This document shows positions 48,874-63,010 of a stretch of 64,000 bases of DNA, piece after piece; within the stretch, counting starts at the first letter, position 1; each line of letters starts with the position of its first letter. This stretch comes from Plantago major (taxonomy: Eukaryota; Streptophyta; Magnoliopsida; Lamiales; Plantaginaceae): NCBI GenBank assembly GCA_026545765.1, contig CM048839.1, positions 3,100,001-3,164,000 of the forward strand, in the 5' to 3' direction. The position numbers and the translations under genes are program-made. Below the pieces are notes generated by a model. That model was not told the DNA's origin. It worked only from the letters and a program-made list of their open reading frames with translations, and did not search any database.

Positions 48874-49451
48874 CTTCAGTGTGTGTGTGTGGTGGTACTG
48901 AGGTTTAATTCAAAACCCTGTTCAGAAAATGTTTGTACCTTACTCTTTTAGTTTTAGGTACGAGTTCTTGTCTCATTTTTCATGTATATTACATCCACAG
49001 CCCCCGGAGATATTGTTTGATTACTAAAACCCGAAAAATAATATATGGAATTCGTTTGACAGAATGATAGAGTGACTCATATCCGATCACTTAGCTTGTT
49101 CTTTTTTAAAGTAGATGTTGAAAGAGGTCACGCTCTTTAGCTATTATGCAAAACCTGTATTTTTTGGGGCTTGACTCGTTCCCTTCGAGCTTGAGTCTTA
49201 CTGTGTACTCGTTTTGTTATCAATCTCAGTGTGGCCCGCCTCGTTGATACTCGGTCAGCCTCGGTTAAATATGTTTGTATTTTATGTTATGTGTATTATT
49301 CGATAACAGACAAACCCGACTAAAACCCGAACATAACGAGCCGATATTGTGTTTAATTGTTGTGATTCGATCTCCAACAAATTATTTGTTAACAAGCTGG
49401 GCCGAGCTCGGCCACGACCACAACTTGAATCGAGCTCGGGAATTAAATATT
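48874..49451. other. NRPB3 upstream region and a decayed GAGCTCG-rich repeat
   Basis: The first part is the NRPB3 promoter with a (GT)n run at 48881-48893. From about 49150 to 49440 lies another decayed copy of the repeat family seen at 4577 (CTTCGAGCTTGAGTC, AACGAGCC, GGGCCGAGCTCGGCC). The LTR element at 49452 has inserted at its right side. Confidence 0.4.
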
Positions 49452-50821
49452 TGATGAGACCATAGTTTGGAGGTTCATCATGTCTTTTTCACCGTATTTT
49501 TGTAAGTCTTTGTTAGTATGTTATAGTGTTTCTCGTGCTTTTTCATGTTTTTCGTGTTTTAGTTGTGCTTTGCAGATTGTCGTGTTTTTAGGTGAAAATG
49601 GGAGTAAAAATGATATTTTGGAAGTTTTGATAAAAATCTAGATCTTTGAAAGTTGAGCAAAATGGCGAAAACGAAAGTGGATTCGGAGTTCGGACGAAGA
49701 TTTTAGAGTCACTTGAGCGAGACTGTGAAAAAGTGAAACTTACGGAGCAGTCTAGCCATTTTGGCCATAAATCTCTCATACGATGTCCAATTGACCTGAT
49801 TTTAGTGGCCACTCGTAGATAATTCAAAGAGCTACAACTTTCGTTCATGACGCGTCCCAAAAATAGGTCAGGACGCGTCTCCACAGGCCGCATTCCAGGA
49901 CGCGTCCCGGGCCTTTTCAGCGAGATTTTTGCTTTCCTACTTAATCGACTTTAGACGTTTTTTGGGCACATTCTTCACTTCGTTTTTTCCTCTAAAAGCA
50001 CAATAGAACCCTAGTTTTGGCTTCTTGACTTTGATTATCATCATATTAGTTTGTAATCTCATACTTTGACATCGAATTCGAAGTTTAGAATCATCAATCT
50101 AGTTATATTTTCTACTGCTATTTATATCTTTGTGATTGATTTGGTACTTGTATGAATCTTTCTATCTACCGTATGCTTAATTCAATTGTGATGATGATAT
50201 TGTATGTTGTTATGCCAAGCATGGGTAGCTATTCGCGTAGTGAATACGGTAGTGATGTAGGATTCTTCTTGCTAGGGCTCTAACCCTAGAATTGTTCATA
50301 CGTGTTAAGCTAATTCAAATTCTTGGTAAAAACCTTTGAATTCGATCTTTTAGTTTAACATTCTTCAAAGCATTTGGTTTAGGATTATTCGTCTGACAAT
50401 CGAATAATTTCTCTTATACAAAACATTCGAAAATGCATTGGTTGTAGTCGAATTCAAGTTTTCTGGACAAATAACTATGACAAGCATATGAACAATGGGT
50501 TGAATCCGTGCATGATTTATCTGAACTACTACCGTACTCATTGTTTTCCTTCGTCAAATACAAAAGAATCTTCGTGCACTTAGTTTAATTTATTTTATTT
50601 TGCAAAAATCACCAACAACTCGATTATACTTTGCAAACATTCACGTTCTAACACTTTAAAACTTGTTATGCAACACTGCTTTAACCCATCTCGTAGTTAA
50701 AGCTTGTTACGCAACACTGCTTTAGTTAACTCCTTGAGAACGATCTCGTAGTTAAAGCTTGTTACGCAACATTGCTTTAGTTACTTTTTGCTTTTAAAAC
50801 AGTACTAATTTGAGCACATCA
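49452..50821 (+). repeat. Left LTR
   Basis: 1370 bp, TG…CA. It contains near its 3' end an extra tandem copy of a ~60-bp unit (GTTAAAGCTTGTTACGCAAC…GCTTTAGTTA, about 50640-50785) that is rearranged in the right LTR. Confidence 0.88.
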
Positions 50822-50825
50822 AATT

Positions 50826-50843
50826 TGGCGCCGTTGCCGGGGA
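50826..50843 (+). other. Primer-binding site, tRNA-Asp type
   Basis: TGGCGCCGTTGCCGGGGA, the 18 bases complementary to the 3' end of plant tRNA-Asp, as used by many plant gypsy-type elements. Confidence 0.85.
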
Positions 50844-50975
50844 GTTAACTCCTACTATAGTGTTTTAGAGTGTCTAATCGTTTCTGTTTGTTTGATACTG
50901 CTCTGTGTTTGAGATTTTCTGGGACTAACAAAAACTAAATTTCGGTTGAGATTTTCTGTTAGTAGAGTTTCAGGA

Positions 50976-51839
50976 ATGTCAAAATACGGAGATTACTACC
51001 AATTTGGGGCCATGTAGAACCCCCAGGCGAATGAGCAGTGCGGCATGTGTTATAATTATGGACATGGTGCCAATATGTGCCAACTTCCAGCAACAATGGT
51101 TGAGAACACCTACACTGAGGAACCTTTGGAGCAGAGGCTGAGGCGCTTTATGGATGATTCTGATCAATTCTACTACAGCTGGGGGAAGGCTCAGGAGATG
51201 ATAGACAAGCGTGCAGAATGAATGGAGAAATCCCATAAGAGGTTCAAGGAGGCTATGGGACAGTTACTTGCGAGAGCTCAACAACGAGAGGCTGGTATGC
51301 TCCTTAGAACCGTAGAGAAGAGCTTCTTGGTGAAGCTTACGGATAGTGAGGAGTTGACACCACCCGCACAGGTAGCACAGGTTGAAGGTACCACTTGTTC
51401 TTGTTGCCATGGAAGCGGTGTGATTTTGGAGGTGCAGGAGACTACTAAATTGGGTTCAGCTCAGATTCTCGAGACACCGGATTTGTTGGGTTTAGAGGTT
51501 CCAGTAGAGAAGGCGACCGAGAAACCAGTGAGTGCAGTCTCGCAGTTGATACCGAAAGCAACCAAGAGTCTCAGCGACTCGAGTAGTTTTGACCTGGTAA
51601 TGGGAATAGGAGCAGCTTCTGATGTGGTTGGAGTTGTGGATACTGGCTCCAGTTGCAACCTTATGACATTCGGGACTTATGAGGAGTTGGGGCTCAAAGG
51701 AATGAAACACGTTAAGTCAATGATGATCCTTGCTGACAATTCTAGGAGCCGACCTATGGGTATAATAGAAGACGTCGTAGTTGATTTGGATGGGGTGGAA
51801 GTGGTCACTGACTTCGTGGTCGTTGAGTCACCACCCTAA
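50976..51839 (+). pseudogene. Gag-nucleocapsid/protease remnant of the LTR element
   Basis: From the ATG at 50976 the frame reads MSKYGDYYQFGAM, an in-frame TAG, then CGMCYNYGHGANMC, a CCHC zinc knuckle (C-x2-C-x4-H-x4-C). A TGA follows after KAQEMIDKRAE, then a 205-codon open frame (51222-51839) with VVGVVDTGSSCNLMTFG (51628-51678), the catalytic D-T-G of a retropepsin, and MILADNSRSRPMGIIEDV further on. The usual capsid part before the knuckle is absent or very short. After the stop at 51837 another frame gives LLCRPFINSTRMVIDLHF, a continuation of the protease region after a frame change. Products could only be made by readthrough. Confidence 0.75.
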
Positions 51840-53547
51840 GCATATGGTGCAAAGGAAAAGGAAACAGTGCTACTGTGTCGCCCCTTCATCAACTCGACCC
51901 GTATGGTGATAGACCTCCACTTCCGTACCTGCACATTTGAGGTACAAGGCAAGCGACGGAAGTTGCTAGCCTATTCCGATCCATCATTATCTACCGCGCA
52001 GGATAGAAGCAAGGCGTATATAGGGGCTTTCACTGGACCCCTGTATATTTATTCTCATTTGCAGGGTAGGAAGGTAGCTCGGAAGACTGGGAAACCTTTT
52101 GGTTTCTAGTGATTGAGGGCACCGAAGTGTATTGCTTTGCATTCAGGAATCACTACGATTGGTTATTCTACACAGTCTTTATTTGTCTTTTCTGTACTTC
52201 CTGTTGCCAGAGACTAGCTATAGCGTAGGTTTGGGGAGGATGATTCGATTGTGTCTTCATGATTATGTTGTCCTATTGCTTTGTATCTTTTGATCAAGCG
52301 GTATGTTAGCCGTTTTGTGACTCTGTGGGGGTGGTATGTTAGCCACTTTATATGTTGTGTTTTCTATTTTTCTTGTCTATTCCAGTTGTGTCTGAGTTTA
52401 ATCTCTAAGTCGAATTTCCATTGCTTGTGTTAAACCTGATTTATGCTTATGTTTTGAATTCTTGTTAACAAGTAGTGGGGAGTAGGCTAGAAGTTATGAA
52501 AGTTCGTTTCCTCTGTAAATAGGAAGTCTGGTTAGTTATGTGGTCCAAAAGCCTGTGAGAAGCCTATCTTGCCGATGAAAAATGTTGTACCAGCTTTATT
52601 GTGAGTGATTTATGGGTCGATCAATTCCTTTTAAGATTATTGTGCCGCTTCATACTTATGTGTACTCGTAGTAATTGGGGATGACGAACGGCATGCTTAT
52701 TTTTTTGGATTAATCTTTCCCAAACCAGTTCCAATAACAGGTTTGGGGAGGGGATTTTCTACCTTTGCGACTATTTATTGAGCTATTGTGCACATTGCTG
52801 AGAATCTGTTGTTGTTCCCCAAAGTTATCTTGAGTTGAATCTCGGGGTGGATCTGTGGTCTAAATCGATCACCGTTGGTCGTGTTGGGCATGTTCCAAAT
52901 ACTGCCACATACCGGCGTGGCTGAAAAGCTACATGTCCGTGAGGTTGATGGCACGTATACCAAACTGACACGCACAAAAGTGCAGACTTTCGGTAAAACA
53001 GACTCCTGCAAAACAGTGAGATGAAAAGAGCCCAATGAGGCTATGCAATGAGCATACAATGAAAGTCTTTTTGAAAGACGAAATGAAAGAAATGGAATAA
53101 GGGGAGCAGAATCAGTCTTTGTTTTTCTAATTTTTTTTGAGTCACTTGCCAAAGTCCCTTTCGACCTGATGAATTGAGTACATTAGCATAAGAGAGTAAT
53201 GGCACCTTGTGACGAAAGTTACCGCCCAGCTTTACTTTTGAGCGCTTACCCTTGCTGGACACTTCTAGAAGAGAGAGAGAGAGAGAGTCACCTGTTTATC
53301 ACCTGTGAGGGATCACCGAGCTACACTTAAGTCTTATTTACCTAGAAACGAACTTGTGTAGTTTTTATTTGTTTTTCTACCAACGTTAGTGGAAGTTCAA
53401 ATCTTTGCATTCCTTTGGTTTACTGCTTGCAGTGGTGGATTCGGTAGCTTGAGTTTTAAACTCTTTTGTGTGTTTTTGTGGGTAGAGTCTAGTTGGTCTA
53501 GATAGTTTGTTTGCTCGAGGACGAGCAAATGTTCGGTTTGTGGAGTT
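51840..53547 (+). other. Non-coding interior of the LTR element
   Basis: About 1.7 kb between the protease remnant and the right LTR with no reverse transcriptase, RNase H or integrase motif in any frame I could read. It includes a short (GA)n run at 53272-53288 and ends with the conserved hairpin and a weak polypurine-like tract just before 53548. Confidence 0.6.
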
Positions 53548-54756
53548 TGATGAGACCATAATTTAGAGGTTCATCATGTATTTTTTACCATATTTTTGCA
53601 AGTCTTTGTTAGTATTTTATAGTGTTTCTCGTGCTTTTTCATGTTTTTCGTGTTTTAGTTGTGCTTTGCAGATTGTCGTGTTTTTAGGTGAAAATGGGAG
53701 TAAAAATGATATTTTGGAAGTTTTGCGAAAAATCTAGATCTTTGAAAGTTGAGCAAAATGGTGAAAACGGAAGTGGATTCGGAGTTCGGACGAAGATTTT
53801 AGAGTCACTTAAGAGAGACTGCAAAAAGTGAAACTTACGGAGCAGTCTAGCCATTTTGGCCATAACTCTCTCGTACGATGTCCAATTGACCTGATTTCGG
53901 TGGCCAGATAATTCAAAGAGCTACAACTTTCATTCACGATGCGTCCCATAAATAGGTCAGGACGCGTCTCCACAGGCCGCATTCCAGGACGCGGCTCCAC
54001 AGCCTGCAGGACGCATCCCAGGCCTTTTAAGCGAGATTTTTTCTTTCCTACTTAATCGACTTTAGACGATTTTTGGGCACATTCTTCACTTCGTTTTTTC
54101 CTCTAAAAGCACAATAGAACCCTAGTTTTGGCTTCTTGACTTTGATTATCATCATATTGGTTTGTAATCTCATACTTTAACATGAGATTCGGATTCGAAG
54201 GTTAGAATCATCAATCTAGTTATCTTTACTATTGCAATTTATATATTTGTGATTGATTTGGTACTTGTATGAATCTTTCTATCTACCGTATGCTTAATTC
54301 AATTGTGATAATGATATTGTATGTTGTTATGCCAAGCATGGGTAGCTAATCGCGTAGTGAATACGGTAGTGATGTAGGATTCTTCTTGTTAGGGTTCTAA
54401 CACTAGAATTGTTCATACGTGTTAAGCTAATTCAAATTCTTGGTAAAAACCTTTGAATTCGATCTTCTAGTTTAACATTCTTCAAAGCATTTGGTTTAGG
54501 ATTATTCGTATGACAATCGAATAATTTCTCTTATACAAAACATTTGAAAATGCATTGGTTGTAGTCGAATTCAAGTTTTTTGGACAAATAACTGTGATAA
54601 GCTTATGAACGAGCTCGTAGTTGAAGCTTGAAAATGCATTGGTTGTGCTAAGTTGCCTAGTTAACTCCTTGAGAACGAGCTCGTAGTTAAAGCTTGTTAC
54701 GCAACACTGCTTTAGTTACATTCTGCCTTTTAAAGAGTACTAATTTGAGCACATCA
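53548..54756 (+). repeat. Right LTR
   Basis: 1209 bp, same start and end as the left LTR, shorter by about 160 bp because of deletions toward its 3' end (about 54600-54650). Confidence 0.88.
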
Positions 54757-55384
54757 ATATTCATCTCGATTTAGTTCATTAAGCAACACTTGTCAATTGG
54801 CATCATACACACAACACGCATGACAAATTCACCGAATAAAGGATAAAATCACATGATAGATTGACTCATTGAGCCGCACCATATACACACGTAGCATGCT
54901 ATTTTTAATTTACACATATTAAGTAAAATACAAATTAAGCATGTTCGATTATTTTACACGAAGATACTGTAAGATGTAGAAAGTAGGGGTGTAGAGTGTG
55001 TGCGACATGTTTTTTTTTCCAAAAATATAACCGACCGATCTATAACGGGTGGTCCCAGTTGTGAGTCATGGCGGGTGAGAGTTCCTCTGGATCCTGACAA
55101 AAATATGTCATATATCATACTTAAGTGTTTTCATAAAACTTATCTAGTAATTATAAAAATGGAGGTGAAACCGGACAAACATTAAGTTATGTTCGCTTTT
55201 AGGTATTGATGCAATCGTCCATACTTACTCTGGTAGATGCGACACTTCTCTCTTCCAGGAAATCTCATGACCGCCACCGTCTCGACATTAAATAAAGGTG
55301 CATCGACATTCACTTGTATATTGCTAGAAGGTGAAGGATGGCATCATGGCATACCGTATGTGATCACAAAAAGAAACATTATTA
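54757..55384. other. Intergenic region, no gene seen
   Basis: AT-rich DNA between the LTR element and the small MITE at 55385. The frame at 55000-55185 has no resemblance. Confidence 0.3.
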
Positions 55385-55535
55385 GGCTATGTTCTCTTAG
55401 TCGGAACAGAACATAACTAAATTTATTTGTAATAAGAAACAAATCGGCTGAACTGAACATAACTGAAATAAATGAATCTGAACTGAACTGAACTGAATTA
55501 AAATTAATAAGCTTTCATATAAAGAAAACAGAGCC
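55385..55535. mobile_element. Small Harbinger-family (Tourist-like) MITE
   Basis: A 151-bp element starting GGCTATGTTCTCTTAG and ending AAAGAAAACAGAGCC, flanked by TTA on both sides (55382-55384, 55536-55538). It has internal repeats of CTGAACTGAA, shared with the larger Harbinger copies at 33826 and 37341, from which it may be derived. Confidence 0.7.
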
Positions 55536-55590
55536 TTACATTTAATTTTTTTTTTTTTTCACTGTCGAGTTTGAGGTCCATTTTAAGAGC

Positions 55591-55696
55591 TGGGCCGATC
55601 TGTGGTCACCCCCAATCCGAAAATGTGCAAAATCTAAGAGCCCAGCAAAGAAAATGCTAATGGACCAGGCCCATGTTGTTCCTCAACCAAACCCTA
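55591..55696 (+). promoter_or_regulatory. Site II elements and telo-box of the eL8 gene
   Basis: TGGGCC at 55591, AGCCCA at 55639 and GGCCCA at 55668 (site II core, TCP-binding type) are followed by the telo-box AAACCCTA at 55689-55696, just upstream of the ATG at 55762. This pairing is the standard arrangement in plant ribosomal-protein promoters and links expression to cell growth. Confidence 0.7.
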
Positions 55697-55761
55697 GCAT
55701 GGAGATATAATAAGGGTTTTCCACAACCTCCTCCATCTTCCTCTGCAGCACTGAAATCGAA

Positions 55762-57729
<1,968 letters not shown>

Positions 57730-58335
57730 GAAGTTCTATCTCTATTAGTTTAGAACACTGTTTCATCCTTGTTTGTCTTGGACGAAACCTTGTTTTTGTT
57801 CTCGAATAGATTTCCCCTGACTATTATTTGAGTCGTAATTTTTGTTTGGAGGTTGTGATTTCTTACATCCATATTTAACCTTCATTGTTACGGAGCTTTT
57901 GTATGAAAGGTTTTTTCTTGAGCTATCATGGCTTTTCATTGCAAATTTTGTTTTGAAATGGGTATTATGGCCTGGCACCGACCTGCATTTTATTTGCAAA
58001 AATAAACTTTGCTTGAACTGTTAAAAGCCTGTAAAATAATTCCGAGATCTGTATGATTGTATGCTAGGATTGACATCTACTCCCATTTGACTCGACGGTG
58101 AAAGTATGTTTAGTAAGCACAACACCTGTACATAGTGTTTTGATTTATTGTGCTCTCGAGCTCAATTTCAGGCTAACATGGAAAACAAAGATTCATTTCA
58201 TCAAATTCTACCAAGCTTTGTGCCACTTCAGTATTTTAATACTCAGTACTGAAATCAACTCATTCCGTCATAGGTTATTTCTCATCCCTACCATTTTACT
58301 CACTCTATTTTATATGTATTTCATCTTATTTCCTA
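57730..58335. other. eL8 3' region
   Basis: The first 300 bp or so are the 3' untranslated region. No further gene seen before the MITE. Confidence 0.4.
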
Positions 58336-58571
58336 CTTCCTCCGTTCCAGTTTCATTTTCTCGCATTTCAATTTGGTCCGTCCTAACTTCCTCATCCCTT
58401 AAATGGAAAATAACTATTCTAACTTATACACTATCTTTCTTACTTTATTTACTATTTGTCATACTTTATTCACTCTATTTCCTGTTTTATCACCATATCT
58501 ACTACATTATTCATTTTTCTCTTAAATCTTGTGTCCGGACCCGCGAAAAGATAAAACCGGAACGGAGGGAG
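58336..58571. mobile_element. Stowaway-type MITE
   Basis: A 236-bp element with ends CTTCCTCCGTTCCAGTTTCA and, from the right, CTCCCTCCGTTCCGGTTTTA, flanked by TA (58334-58335 and 58572-58573). The long frame at 58098-58670 runs through it and is not a gene. Confidence 0.82.
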
Positions 58572-59253
58572 TACTTTATTCACTATCTCTTCTACTTTAT
58601 TCAATTTTTTAAAAACTTAGTGTCCGAATTAAGGGAAGTTGAGTTTGGGGCGAGGAGTATATTATACTAGGAGTTTGTATAAATCAAGTGAGTATTGATC
58701 GGATTAAGCGTTTGAGTTTGGCTTGTTCAATATCGGATTTGACCTTTGTTTGAAAATTTAAAAATGAATTTCTCTGTCAATCCGAGCAATACTCAATAGG
58801 CTAGTTTAATCGAGCCTAGTCGAGTATCAACTGGTCGAGCTAACTAATGCTCGATAACAAATTGAATATCAAATTGTGCTCGAATACGTTATCGAACTAG
58901 TCGTATTTGAGAATTAATCTTTTAAGTTCATAACAGCTTTAATCATTGGGGTACATCCTAATCTGTACATGTAACTGATTCTGTATTTTCACAACTGGAT
59001 ATGTAAATGGGTCACCACCACCAGCTGGAGTGGTGTCCACGCATTCACGTGAATGTGATGGCTCAAAGTCACTGAACCCGCTCAGCTTTCACACCGCAAA
59101 TTCAATTCAATGAAATTCCCAATCTTCGTTAAAAATTATCCCAAATTAGTATTCTAGAATTTGCTGTCTGTAACCTAATAATAACAATTTCTCACAACCA
59201 AAAACACAAAAACATTTATACCAGCCATACAATCACGGAGAGGGAGAAACAAA
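58572..59253. other. Upstream region of the glutathione peroxidase gene with a decayed repeat
   Basis: From about 58680 to 58900 there is another decayed copy of the CTCGAG/GAGCC repeat family (AATCGAGCCTAGTCGAG, CTGGTCGAGCTAAC). The rest should hold the promoter and leader of the peroxidase gene; TTTATACCAGCC lies about 40 bp upstream of the ATG. Confidence 0.4.
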
Positions 59254-62078
59254 ATGGGTGCTTCTTCCTCCGTCCCTGAGAATTCCTTCCATGAATTCAC
59301 CGTCAAGGTTTTCTTTTTTCTTCTCAATTCCTGTTTCTCTATGTCAAAATCTTTTTGTTAACTTTTTATTTGGATTAATATTTGCTGGATTCTTGTTTGT
59401 AATATTGAGCAGGACAACAAAGGTAATGATGTGAGCCTAAGTTCTTACAAAGGGAAGGTCTTGCTTGTTGTTAATGTTGCTTCCAAATGGTAAAGATCCT
59501 TTTCTTTTTTCCTTTTCATTTCAAGAATTGCAATGATTGAATGGTTTTGTTTTAATTTATGTGATTCTGTGTTTTGGGTGTTCATTAATTATCTGGTTGG
59601 TTTGCAGTGGGTTCACAAATGCAAATTATACCCAGTTGACAGAGCTTTACTCTAAATATAAGGATAAAGGTATTTTCTTTATTTCTTAGCTCTTGTTTTT
59701 GTGTGTGTGATTTCGGTTGTTATATTGGTGGGTGTTTCTTGTTGTACCGGTAAATAATGAAATTGGGGTTGTTTCTTGTTGTTTTGTCCTTTTATTTTCT
59801 CTATTTCTTAGACATATATACTTGGTTTTGAAAATTTGATTTTTGGTTTGCAATCTTGTTTCGTGGTATGGTTTGTCAGGTTTCGAGGTACTGGCATTCC
59901 CGTGCAATCAATTCTTATCTCAAGAGCCTGGGACTAGCCAAGAAGCTGCAGAATTTGCTTGCACGAGATTTAGTGCTGAGTATCCCATTTTCCAGAAGGT
60001 ATGTATATCTGAGGTGGTTTGATTTCATATAATCTCTGTTGATGTTTTGGGACTATATTTCTTGCTGTAATTCGTTGATGTTGTACTCTTTTGTTGCTTA
60101 TTCAATCATGCTTTGCTCTGGTACCTTTTCATTGAATAGGTCCAGATTCATTTTTGCATAATGCCTATATCATGCATTTTATCATAGCTCCTACTTTGCT
60201 TTCATCATAAAAACTTGAGGATGCTTATGGTCGGCACTTGGCAATGTGAAGTAGTTGAAGGCACCAACGTAATGTAACAACTTTTTTGACTTGGTGATTG
60301 AGGAAACTAGAAGGAACCATAAGATGTGTGCTTTTAAAGATTTGATGGAGACAAGGAAAACATGGATTGAGCTGTAAGCTGTTGCTGTAGAGTCCAAATA
60401 TATCACGATTAATGAGTGCTTGCTGACTAATAACTGTAGCACAGTCGACAATTCTCTTCTAAAATATGAAAATAACTCTCGAGTCTTGACGTAAAACATT
60501 CATTGGGAACCCATATACTCGCTAGACTACACTTTCCAAAATTCTTGTAGTTCAAGTCTACCCAATTTGATGAACAGTAAGGTTAATTAATGTGGTGGAA
60601 GATGCTTCTGGAATCACTTAAGAGCTTCAGCTGGCGGTCTCATGTTCGAACCACTGCCAGTGCAGCAGGATTGACCAAATCTCATCTGTAAAGCAAACTT
60701 GATAGTATATTTTAACAGAGCACGCGAGATTCAGAATGCTGTACAAAAATGAAATAATGTCACTCACTGCAACATTATCAAATGCCTTGCTATATGCTTT
60801 TGGTAGTTGTTTATGCACTGTTCTCCAATACAACTCAAATGACGCTTTATTAGGTGTAGGCTGATATTTAGGGATCAACCACTGCATTAGTTTAGTTGTT
60901 TAATGAGTACTGTATATGATTAATATTGACACCACTATCTTTGTAATTGCATGAACTACATTTGCTTGTAACTCTAAAACGGCCTTCAGAGAATTCACTT
61001 CCTAGCTATAATATTTTGGCACAAAAATGCATATACATGTGATTGCTGGAAGTTTATTCATTGCTGCCATTTATTTAGCTGGAATGTGGTACTTTTCATA
61101 TATTTGCATCTGGTTACGTTGACATGGTAATGGACGTCTTTCTTACTTTTTCCAGTTTTCCTTCTGAAGTACTAATACATGAAAGGAAGCTGACAGAGTG
61201 ACATGAATCTGATTTTCATTTGCCGTGGCCCGTGGATAGTTTTAATTTGTATCTCCGCTTTGTTAGATACTTAAATCTTTCTATAAATCTGATGTCGCGA
61301 ATGCCCATCTGAAAATCTAATTACCCTGAACTGCTTCTTGATCGGTAGAGAAGTTAATCCAATTAAATGAGGGAGCCTAAATAAATTATCCGCACTACTT
61401 CTTACTTCTACTTGCTTGTTTTTGGGAGGGAGTAATAGTTGAAAAATAAATTATCCGCTTTCTTTCATGTATCACAACAATAACATAATAATCGCTAACC
61501 CATCAAAGGCAACTATCGTTTATCTTTGTCGTTACTGCTATATACTCCTATCACTTAATCCCATGTGTATAGAGAATTACCTGGAAGACTTAGTGTCGGG
61601 AAATGGTACAGAAATTACTATGAGACTGTATGACACGGTGGCACCTTTATTTCTCCTGTTTAAATTCTTGTGACGACATATATTCTGTATGATGAGCACT
61701 GGTAAAAAACATGTTTAGCTAAATTTGAACTTTCATAAATTCTTCCAAAGCCCTCTATATTAACAAATCATTGTACATTTTGACAGGTAAGGGTGAATGG
61801 GCCAAATGCAGCACCGGTTTATAAGTACCTTAAAGCTAATAAAGGCGGTTATTTTGGATCTGGAATAAAATGGAACTTCACTAAATTTCTAGTTGACAAA
61901 GACGGACAGGTAGTCAAGCGTTACGCACCAACTACCAACCCATTGGCTATTGAGGTACCTCCATCTACCACACATGCATGTGACTGTACACTGTAGTTGA
62001 GTTTTTAAGGCTACATTTATTGAATGTTGAATATTTGTATTGCAGAGTGATATCCAGAAAGCCTTGGGAGAAAATTGA
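59254..62078 (+). CDS. GPX: Glutathione peroxidase-like thiol peroxidase (Cys type)
   Basis: Six exons: 59254-59307, 59413-59489, 59608-59669, 59880-59998, 61787-61954, 62046-62078; 513 nt, 170 residues. The start is [19 protein letters not shown] with no long transit peptide, so the cytosol is likely; MGASSS at the N-terminus could be N-myristoylated. The peroxidatic Cys44 lies in NVASKCGFT, followed by LAFPCNQF (Cys73), Gln79, the resolving Cys92 in FACTRF, and Trp133-Asn134 in [11 protein letters not shown]. Plant GPX proteins use Cys instead of selenocysteine and are reduced by thioredoxin; they remove H2O2 and lipid hydroperoxides. Complete; intron 4 is 1.8 kb without recognisable content. 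The paralogue number (GPX6/GPX8 style) cannot be decided. Confidence 0.95.
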
Positions 62079-63010
62079 GAACCCTCTAAATTTGCCAATG
62101 CTTTAGAGCCGTGTAGATTCATAGAACTGAAGTTGTTGGTAAGAACTTTAGAAGCACTAAATAAGATGTGCATTCTCTGTAATTTTACCCGTTTTTATTG
62201 CTTTTGTTGGTATGATATGCAAATGTGATTATATTAGAGTGTGTTTCTCATGACGAATCCCTTCACGTGCTGTATGGTGCTGGAAGAGTACAAGCTGAAC
62301 TAGTTTTTGAGAAGAATGGTGGTTAAGTTTTATGTTTGATCAATGGTTCTGTGGCTAAGCATTAAGCAATGTGATGAAAATTCTGCCTGTCAATAGTTAT
62401 TTAGACCTGGGAACTGTTGCAGCCGATTGTGGCCACATAGTGTCTAACTTACTCATAAACCCTTAAATTGAGTTTTGCTAATTCTAAGAAACGGCGACAC
62501 AACATTTCTGTGAGTAGTGAATGAATACTGATGACAACATGAACTCCGAAATGATTCTAGGCTTTTAGCTATAGCGGATAGATTAGGATTCATGACTGAA
62601 TTTGACGTCTCAATGAACAACTTGATGACAGGCGTGCTAACTGCCGATCAAGTCAAAATGCTACGAATCTAGTTACACATAGATGTTAACTCAAACGGCA
62701 AGGGATTTGAGTTTTATTAATCAGGATTTTCTCGAAAGTGTAGTGATAGAAAGTTAGAGCCGTTTGTGTGAGTTTAACAATACTAGGATTGTTAAGATAC
62801 TGATACAGAATACAGAAAGGATGTTGTGTGATTTCTGAAAAATAACGGATTGTGCGTAATTCACCAAATTTTAGGGGTATTTGTGCAATTCACCGCTTAC
62901 TATATTTTTACTGCAAGAGTATATTTACAGATGGGACTTGTTCATGACTAACTGCACCCCAAATCTTTGTTCAAATCTAGGTCAATGCTACATGCTATAC
63001 TAAAAATGGA
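62079..63010. other. GPX 3' region and intergenic DNA
   Basis: The first ~150 bp are the 3' untranslated region of the peroxidase gene. No other gene seen. Confidence 0.4.

Larger units (their letters stand above)
49452..54756 (+). mobile_element. Complete non-autonomous Ty3/gypsy-like LTR retrotransposon
   Basis: LTRs of 1370 bp (49452-50821) and 1209 bp (53548-54756) start TGATGAGACCATA and end GAGCACATCA. The 5-bp duplication ATATT is exact on both sides (49447-49451, 54757-54761). The primer site TGGCGCCGTTGCCGGGGA (50826-50843) lies four bases after the left LTR and is complementary to the 3' end of tRNA-Asp. The interior (about 2.7 kb) encodes a zinc knuckle and a protease-like region but no visible reverse transcriptase or integrase. 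Just before the right LTR lies the hairpin word GCTCGAGGACGAGCAAA, common at the 3' end of gypsy-type elements. The LTRs differ by many substitutions and by about 160 bp of length, so the insertion is not very recent. Confidence 0.88.

Noticed and set aside
48599-48951. Plus-strand frames of about 100 codons
   Set aside because: Antisense shadows of NRPB3 exon 1.
51840-53547. Hidden reverse transcriptase or integrase in the LTR element
   Set aside because: I read all frames for the usual catalytic motifs (YxDD, HHCC, DDE context) and found none; the frames are short and unrelated.
58098-58670. 190-codon plus-strand frame, hydrophobic
   Set aside because: It runs through a Stowaway MITE and T-rich flanking DNA; the hydrophobicity comes from T-rich codons and there is no family resemblance.
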